A stretch of DNA of 64,000 bases, taken from positions 51,587,000 through 51,650,999 of the forward strand of contig CM074185.1 in NCBI GenBank assembly GCA_037179385.1, given 5' to 3'. The position numbers and the translations under genes are program-made. Shown in pieces: positions 56,777-64,000 of this stretch. Below the pieces are notes generated by a model that was not told the DNA's origin, did no database searches, and saw only the letters and a list, made by a program, of their open reading frames with translations. The stretch is from Holothuria scabra (Eukaryota; Echinodermata; Holothuroidea; Aspidochirotida; Holothuriidae). Numbering within the stretch: position 1 is the stretch's first letter; each line of letters begins with the position of its first letter.

Positions 56777-58904
56777 CTTTTTACATTAGAAAATATGGCA
56801 AGCCGTTTAATTGCCTTTTTTGGAAAGCATTCAAATCGAGGCTTGCATTCAACTGGCGATAAACAAGCCGGGAGCGGCTTTATGAATGATCAAACTATAG
56901 GGTCTAACGTAACCAATAGAACTGCATAACGAGTAATTTTAATTCGAGAACAATGCTTTCTGTCAGTCTCAGATAGTGTGGATGTTGATGCGGGAACACG
57001 TGTAGATGTGAGAATCGGGGAAACTGTAGAAAATTCCACTTTAGGAAATAGTCAAAATAACTGCGTGGCAGATCTGAAATGTTGGTATGCTCGTGTGCTT
57101 GCGTAGACAAGCATCACATTGAAAATTTCACAAGCCAAGCCAGAATGACGTGACAAACTGAGTAAAACCAACCATTTAAGCTGTAGGTTTCTGAAAATCG
57201 TTTTAGAACCTTTGCATTGATGTAATGCGACGTAATGCACAATTAAAAAAAAAACGACAATGGAAAACAATAGAAATTCGGCTACGGCAACCGTAACCAC
57301 TGGTTATGGAAGCGATTGGTATTTTTACTGGTTAGATGACCGTGACAGTATATAGCACCTACAGTGGAACTGAAGCATTGACAAAGTTGGAAATAGTAAT
57401 TTTGTAACCGATAACGTCTTTCTTTAAGCTATCCCACTAATTATTAGACCGGTGTTAAGTCAGCAGCATATTACACTTAAAATGATGACTTTTACACCTA
57501 ACCAATACCGTAAAACCCAGGAACTTCCGGGACTGCTCCCATCGGGGTTTTGCACCTGGGCACCTGGACCCCACCAAAGTCCCTTAACCGGGCCACTGGA
57601 CCCCACCGGTTAGCCCCAAACACTTCTCGCTCAGGGGCGTCTCCGCCGCCATGACGGTGCTGTACAGCAGTGCCCCTATAGAAAATCCTTGTCCCCATGG
57701 AGAATCCTTGTCCCCATACCCCCTGAGAAAGAAAATTTTGGACACGCGTCTGAAGACAATGTAACATAAAAGGTAACGATTTCACACCTGGGTAGAGAGG
57801 GTCGTGAGGCAAAGTGTCTTGCCCATCTGTACACGGTATCATAGCCCAGACGGTCCGAGTCGAGCCGACAATCCTCGGATCACAAGTCCAACGTAAAAAG
57901 TTAATAGGCCACCGCCTACTGACATACAGCACGCATGCCCTACGGTAGTTTATTTGACCCTGAAAGGTTATCTCGTTAATACGTGCGACTACTAGTTACT
58001 GCGGAGGTCAATCAAGATGGCCTGCTGTTTTCGATAAAGCACGGCTGTAATATTGTAGGATATATCTACGGTGTGAACAATCATTAGGCCTTCGTAACGT
58101 AAAAAGTGGCCGAGTCTTTGATGCAGCCCCTGGTAAGGCAATGAAAAACGTTTCGTAGGCGATTGGGCAAACGTCAACCAAGTTGACTAAGATTATACAT
58201 CGTTGGTTCGATGTGATTTTACGGCTGAGTGTCTGACCAATTGACTAAGGCTATGTAGGCAACTCCGTGAAAGAGTTCGACTGCGTTACGCAGTATGTCA
58301 ACCCAAGGAATCTCAACCGCAGCCAAACGCACAAAGTAGGTTTAAGTGCAACACACGACAGCGTGTAACAACTGTTTCGTATGCTGAAAGCGAATACTGG
58401 AAAAGCTATCCCGCGATGCGGACCGTATTTGCGCAGACCCCCTTGAAGGCAGTTTACGAAATTCTATACCTGACTGAGCAATGAGTATGTCGGGCTGTCT
58501 GCGACGCTGGTAAATGTATACCTTGCTCTTTAAATTAGCCTACATTCACTCGTTTCTATTTCTTCGTTTCTTGGTACGTAATCCTTTGTTCTGACTTCGC
58601 TTGTTTCCATCTGTTCTACATTTTGTTACAAATAAATGACGCAAAAACATGCCTCTTAGTGAAGAGCTTCGCCCGATAATCTGTAACAATGAAAATGTCA
58701 CGTGAAACGAACCTGGTAAATAGCAATATGTTTATGAAATTTTGCTTCCTAACACAAAATAAAGCCCACTTCGCCAAAAGTGAAGGATTCGCAAGGGCGA
58801 ATAAAAGGGCACGTAATTTCCGATTGTACACAAATAGGCGATAACGTTTGTGTTTATATATATAAAAATGTCTCTTCAATGCTATCACCATAAACACAAG
58901 CAAA

Positions 58905-59145
58905 ATGCACTGCACGCCCAAATGGTTAGAACATCCTACTTGCAGCAACGGGAAGTTTGAACTGCTGACTTGGTCGTTCCGAAGACTCTAAATATGAGTG
59001 AATGCTATTGCGGTTGATTCTCAGCATATGTGAATAAGTGATGGATAAGGAAAAATAAGCTATATGAGCCACAAGTGGAATAAGAACAGTGGTCTGCACG
59101 ACTTGAAACAACTGGGTAGAAACTGATCTGTAAAAAATTAGTTAA
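58905..59145 (+). mobile_element. Diverged tRNA-derived SINE
   Basis: A tRNA-like start (CCCAAATGGTTAGAACATCC, then GAAGTTTGAACTGC) is followed by CCGAAGACTCTAAATATGAG, GATAAGGAAAAATAAGC, GAGCCACAAGTGGAATAAG, GACTTGAAACAACTGG and AAACTGATCTGTAAAAAATT. The block order is the family's. Confidence 0.55.
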
Positions 59146-60109
59146 AAACCCAATTTAAACCGACCAAGAGCAAACGAGCGCTAGAAATACAGTAAGTACA
59201 GGAACTATAACAACTGTTAACTTCAACCGCTTGCCTGATAATTTTTTTAGGTTGTACCTTATTCAAGTTCAAAGGCCTATAGTGCAAAAGGGTTGATGAC
59301 AAACACATTGCAACTCTTGTCAAAAGAAAGTTTCGTAATTAAATAAGCACTTAAGTAGTTTCGGTATACAACGGTGGTATGAAAAACACAAAGTGTTGGT
59401 TCGTATGGAAATAAAAGAATATTATTTGCATTTTTAAATGCGCCAACATCAAGTCAATCCCCAAAAAACCCTCAGGTATACGGGAGTAGCTCTAAGGGTG
59501 CATCCATTAACAATTTATCTCAAAGGTACTATTTCAAAGCTGGGTGGAGAGAGGGACTTGACAAGAAGCATCTTGGCCAATGACACTGCGTAATGACACA
59601 AGAGGGAGTCGAACCGGTCACGGTACTCTTTATACAATAGGCCACCCTCTCTAGTAACAAATACCCTTGACAGAAGAAAGCCAGGTGTTACGATACTTAG
59701 GCCTTACAAGATATTTTGTTCACTTCTACTGTGGTGGTCAATAACATTACAATGATTTTAAAGGCGCAGGGCAGCCGCCAAAGTACAAGAATAAATTCTT
59801 GGACCCGCCAACTTCGTTACGTCACATCCGGTTATGCTTTTTGGTTTATCAATTCGATGCCATTCAGATACTTTCCAAAGACATGCATGCATTGTGTCTG
59901 GTGTAAAAGTACAGTTGTTACTGTCGATAACAGCATACACGTTACTACCCTTTCAGCATAACCCAGGTCTTCCACGACTCATTTATCGGAAACAAGCTTC
60001 AATACCTGCAGAATTAGAGAATTTTACTCATTAACCTCCTGCAGATAATGTGTCTTGTCAATAGCATCGCACTGAAACTTGCAACGCTAATATACTACAC
60101 ACGTACGCA

Positions 60110-60240
60110 GACCCGGATCCAGACATTCCTAAAAGGTGTGTGTGTGTGTGGGGGGGGGGGGGCTGACTTAAGAGTAAGCAAGGATGTGGGGGACTTGTAC
60201 TGTTAATTTCCCGAGTGTTTCATTGTTGGTGTGGAGAAAC
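60110..60240 (+). repeat. Dispersed repeat, copy with (GT)n/(G)n
   Basis: CCAGACATTCCTAAAAGG, a GT and G run, then GGGGCTGACTTAAGAGTAAG, GACTTGTACTGTTAATTTCC and TTTCATTGTTGGTGTGG parallel 2990-3095 (CCAGACATTCCAAAAAAGG, GGGGCTGACCTAAAAGAAAG, TGTGCTGCTAATTTTC, TTTTATTGTTGATCTGG). Confidence 0.6.
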
Positions 60241-60407
60241 GCATGACGAAATGGTTACGGTAAAAAACATGCACTTGATTTCCTTCCTTGCCCAATTACA
60301 CAATTTGATGACTGACAGACAGTAATACTCCATGCAAAGACATTTAATCCACATAGAGAGCATATAGAGGGGGTTTTAATTACAATCCTGCCCAAAGAGC
60401 ATCTGTT

Positions 60408-60615
60408 TTTTTGGCTGTACGGTCCGAAGTTCATACCCAGTCTTGTGTTATCAAAGACTCTAAAAATGAATGAGACCTACTGTGATTGTTCTTAGTGTTA
60501 AGCATATGCAATGGAGTAGGAACAACATGCAAGTGAGCTACAACTGAAAAAATGCCTTGGTCGGTCCAACTTACGCAAATTGATTAGAAACTTGCCGTAA
60601 GACCTCATCCAATTA
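60408..60615 (+). mobile_element. Diverged tRNA-derived SINE
   Basis: GTTCATACCCAGTCTTG, CAAAGACTCTAAAAATGAAT, GCAATGGAGTAGGAACAACA, AAGTGAGCTACAACTGAAAA and AGAAACTTGCCGTAAGACC keep the family order. The head is degraded. Confidence 0.6.
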
Positions 60616-60705
60616 TCATGCATTCCAGGTAGGCCTACGTGCCATACCCAGTGGCATAGCCATGATTATTTAACAGGGGGAAAATATACCGAGAGACTTT
60701 CTAAG

Positions 60706-62190
60706 TGGAGCGCCACCATTAGTTGGCGCGGAGCGTAAAGAAAATTTTGAAATATCGCGACCCTTTAGACAGCCAGAAATGGCATTTTCCAGGCTCCATT
60801 CGTCCGTCTTAGTAGCTGGGGAGTTAGGTGAAGAAGGTTTGTGTGTGGGTAAATTTGATACATTTAGGTCGATTAGTGAGGATATGGATCAACAGCTGAT
60901 AAAGATTTATCAAAGGGAACATTTTCTACATGCACAGCTGGATCAAATAAAACATGAAACAGACTCAATCATGACTGTAACTTGAGAAAAAGGGTAAACA
61001 AAGTTGCAGTCGATGTTAATCCACATAATGTACAATGTTCACTAAAAGTTCGAGCTGGATAAGTATGAGATGATTTTAAAATGCAAAGTTGAGACGTCTT
61101 TGCATTTTTTTTACAAAAAACGTCAGAACCTTGTCAGTATCTATTGTGCTTACCACCCTTCCTTTCAACAGAAAGAAGCATGAGGGATATGAACCGTGTT
61201 TGTGCCATAGTGGAGCGGAGTTTAGATTTTATAATCCACATATTTGAAAATGCTCTCTCTGCTGAAGCTGATTGAAGTAGCTGGCATTGCGGCAAACCGT
61301 ATCAATACTTTAGAGACACATTTGTGCACATTGTCACACCCTGATGTTTGCAAGTGTTTTATTAGCCCTGGTAAGGATATTTTTGCTTGCCATATACCTT
61401 CATCTGTTTCATGCAGCTCAAATTTTGTATTTTCAAAAAAGTTTCAAAGTTTCAGCTGCTGGTACATCAAATTCAGTGGGGTAGATTACATTTTTCTTTC
61501 GTGTGGGGCTATGTGAGAGAGGGGGCGTCATACATTTGTAGGGGGCTGGAGCTGACGATCTAAGCGTAGCGCCACCATTAGTTGGCGTGGAGCGTACACA
61601 GAAAATTTTGGATTTCAACCAGATGGCTGGAAATGGCATTTTCAAGGTTTATTTGTCTTTCATTCTGGTGAGAAAAATTTGTGATTTTTCTCAGATTCAA
61701 ACAGTTTTGAGATACTGATCAGCTCAGTTCATCACTCCACTGGACTATAGATCCTAGGATTGCAAATTCGAAATCCTGATCTAAGTTGCGACCAGCTGTT
61801 CCAGTGCACGGGTGGTAAGGTGTTTTCATATTCGTAGGGAGGCAATTCAGTTAGGGGCAGAAGATTTTTTGTCCGAAAAATGTAATTCTGCCCGAAATAC
61901 CATCTAAGCAGAGCACCACCACTGGTTGGCGCGGAGCGTCTAGAAAATTTGAAAATTCGTTCCTTCCAGTTCCCTGCTCTCAGATAGTGAAAAATGACAT
62001 TTCCCACGCTTTTAACCGAAGAAGTCATTATTTTAATTTTCGATTGTAGATAAACGTTCACTTCAAACTTAAATTCAGCCAGTAAGACTATGAGCGTCTC
62101 CATTGGTTGGTGTGAAGCCTGCAGAAAATTTTGGAATATCATTGTTACCCCTCCAAAAGGGGAAAATGGCATTTCCCAGGCTCATAGGGG
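60706..62190 (+). repeat. GCGCCA-family units, four copies
   Basis: Units at about 60706-60793, 61561-61650, 61914-62012 and 62095-62190 share GCGCCACCATTAGTTGGCG, GGAGCGT, AGAAAATTTTG and (G)AAATGGCATTT(T/C)CCAGGCT. Spacing is irregular (850, 350 and 180 bases). GCGCCA and TTGGCGC form a conserved inverted pair inside each unit. Other copies lie in introns 2, 3 and 8. No coding content. Confidence 0.65.
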
Positions 62191-62916
62191 GATCTATGTA
62201 GTCGCTTCTTGAGTTTCCGTTTGCAAAAAAAGTTTCACTTGAAACTTAAGTTCTGCTGAACTCAAGATGTCGTTCTGGATGTCTGGGGAGGTATATATTG
62301 TATTTCTTGCAGAATGCTTGAGATTCTTTCATGTCCCCTCAAGATATACTCAGTATATATGGCCCTTGATCAGTGCCTGGCTGGCGGTGCATTTCACTAT
62401 TTTTAATTTTTCATTTCCTATTCAGTGACTGCTAAAAGGCAACAAACTGTACGTAATCACTGTGTAGAAAAGAAGGAGTAAGATTTCCCTCAACGGCAAA
62501 TTAAGCAAACGGTGAATGACTGTGGTTTTTTCGTGCGTGTACCGTTGGACATCAACAGAAGTGCGGAACGAACCCTGGAATATGTTTACTTATTGTACAG
62601 TATGGCCCTTGAAGTGTATAGGTCCAGCCTAGGCCAAGCCGACGAACTTACCGTTATTGTCGTAATTTATTAATTTGTTTTTCGTTCATTTTTTGGCGGG
62701 TATGAACAGGGGGAACCATGACCCCCTGGTGTCCCCCTGTCTACACCAGTGGCCCTACCAATATGATCTTCACGATGTTTCAAACACTGCATCACTGACC
62801 AACATGAAGACTAGCCATAAGGTATTTATTATTTCATAACACATGATTTTAAAGTGCTTCATAATTTTTTATACTTATATATATATATTCATAAATATAA
62901 CTGACTTTCTTTTCAG

Positions 62917-63035
62917 TTGAATGCGGAGTATCAGAGAACACAGCTCCCAGAGGTCGTGTGGTAGGAGGGAATGACGCCAGACCTGGTGCTTGGCCCTGGC
63001 AAGTTTTACTGGAAATGCAAAAAAGACTGCAAAAA
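62917..63035 (+). CDS. Exon 14: start of trypsin-family (S1) protease domain
   Basis: 119 nt, phase 1 to phase 0, between TTTCTTTTCAG and GTAAGAAC. Encodes VECGVSENTAPRGRVVGG, then NDARPGAWPWQVLLEMQKR. R/VVGG is the standard activation cleavage of S1 proteases. PGAWPWQV is the conserved first strand. The ECG cysteine ahead of it is the one that usually stays disulphide-bonded to the catalytic chain. Factor B and C2 lack this canonical N-terminus, so activation here probably follows the trypsin route. The catalytic His, Asp and Ser exons are not in the window. Confidence 0.9.
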
Positions 63036-64000
63036 GTAAGAACATATCAAATTTGTAAAAAATAAAGTTACGGCAGATTTCATCATCGTGTAGATGTTTT
63101 GAACCACTCACGAAGTCAAACAAGTTACCGGGAGTTTCTATTGCAAAGGAGGATCATCAAAATCCTTCAAGTTAAAGACAAACGCTATTTTATGAAATCG
63201 CTAATTGAAGTAATTTAGTGTCATTTTGTGACCGTATACCATAAATAAAACTTAAATTAAAAGATACCCCATCAAAGAGAAATGCTCATGGGAATGGCTT
63301 CTCCCTCTAACAAAGAAGTTCAAAAGGTAAGAATTACATTAACCTAGGAATGACGGCATCTCAGAAAATGGACTTGGCAGTTTATGTGGCAGTGACGTAA
63401 CAAGGATTTCACTGATGGGCGTAAGGGGGGCGGGGCTTGAGAGGTGGCTGTATATCTACGCGGGGTGCAGGATTGCAGGTGGTTAGTGTATTATTATTTT
63501 TGAATAGCTGAGGTACAAATTGTCATCTGTATTATTTGGGACCGACTTAATGGTTAAGTGGTTAGAGCATACGACTTTTGAGATCTGGAATTCGACTCAT
63601 GGTGAAGAACTTAACTAGGTTACTAACTGACCTGACTAAACTAAATTAACTTGACTAGACTAACTAAAATTAAAAACTAAAAGAGGTTTAGACCCGTTTT
63701 TGCCGGGACACTGTTAAAAACTGCTAAAAAGTGGTCGAATGTCTTGGTTTTTACCGGCAATAACCAGTAGAAATTAAAAAAAATACGAAAATAACAAGTG
63801 TGAAGCATCTCTTACACAACACACATGAGTATAGATCTAAGTCAGCTGAGAAAGAAAATTGATACAATATTCATGGCTTTAATTTTCTATTTTGTTCAAA
63901 AATTGAGTTACTTCAAGTTACGTTCTCTGTGTATTTCAAGTCCGTTTAACTGGAAAAAATTAGGCAGGAAGTTAGACAAACCAAAAACAAAGAGGACCAT
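63036..64000 (+). other. Start of the intron after exon 14
   Basis: No exon with a catalytic-histidine motif was found in these 965 bases. A tRNA-like SINE head lies near 63540. The rest is AT-rich and without recognisable features. Confidence 0.6.
63540..63610 (+). mobile_element. tRNA-like SINE head
   Basis: TTAAGTGGTTAGAGCATACG resembles an A box and D arm, and GGAATTCGACTCATGG resembles a B box. It is similar to the head at 14690. CTAACT-rich sequence follows at 63620-63680. Too degraded to be a tRNA gene. Confidence 0.45.

Larger units (their letters stand above)
56275..62916 (+). other. Intron 13
   Basis: A 6642-bp intron, or several introns if small exons were missed. It holds SINEs at 56567-56776, 58905-59145 and 60408-60615, an inverted CTAGCCAG repeat near 57330, a short ACC/GGG-rich repeated stretch at 57530-57720, a repeat copy at 60110-60240 and GCGCCA-family units at 60706-62190. 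No exon between vWA2 and the protease domain was recognised. Confidence 0.6.

Noticed and set aside
57498..57932. 144-codon minus-strand ORF
   Set aside because: It covers a GC-richer stretch with small internal repeats (GGACCCCACC, ATCCTTGTCCCCAT). No domain, no splice context; probably chance.

Overview
The window is animal nuclear DNA: AT-rich, gene-poor, with small exons bounded by AG/GT splice sites, long introns, tRNA-derived SINEs, microsatellites and an LTR retrotransposon array. The host gene combines complement control protein (CCP/sushi) modules, von Willebrand factor A (vWA) domains and a trypsin-like protease. Together with a retrotransposon whose integrase lies upstream of the reverse-transcriptase/RNase H part (the Gmr1-type order first described in deuterostomes), this suggests an invertebrate deuterostome such as a hemichordate or cephalochordate. 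That placement is inference, not proof.

One plus-strand host gene accounts for all the cellular coding sequence I can support. Fourteen exons run from 8141 to 63035. Both ends are missing: the first exon found starts in the middle of a codon, and the last stops about 40 residues into the protease region. All exon phases join (2606 nt, about 868 codons). The product reads CCP1-CCP2-CCP3-CCP4-CCP5-[CCP6-vWA1]-[CCP7-vWA2]-S1 protease. Each bracketed block is a four-exon cassette with identical exon lengths (299, 139, 108, 207 nt; 753 nt; phase 1 at both ends). The second is a tandem genomic copy of the first, with introns still recognisably related. In vWA1 two metal-site (MIDAS) residues are replaced (DxSxS reads DASNI, and the GGT motif reads GGR). 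In vWA2 both are intact. The protein resembles complement factor B/C2, but the doubled vWA block and the canonical R/VVGG activation site of the protease set it apart.

Region by region: 1-8140 has no supported exon. It holds a foldback element, a U2-snRNA-headed fragment, a GATATC minisatellite and a 700-bp tetranucleotide array grown from a SINE tail. 8141-16681 carries CCP1-4. Intron 4 (16682-34576) holds a 200-bp palindrome and then, between two (AT)n tracts, a minus-strand tandem array LTR-int-LTR-int-LTR-int-LTR (17241-33539) of a Gmr1-like Ty3/gypsy element. All three internal regions lack the RT core but keep gag, protease, integrase and RNase H. 34577-34789 is CCP5, followed by a decayed copy of that exon. 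38152-45710 is cassette 1, 51269-56274 is cassette 2, and 62917-63035 opens the protease. The remaining introns hold SINEs, a 1.35-kb terminal-inverted-repeat element, a 334-bp tandem duplication and a GCGCCA repeat family.

Coordinates of exons and LTRs were read from the sequence. Function is inferred from motifs; no database search was possible.
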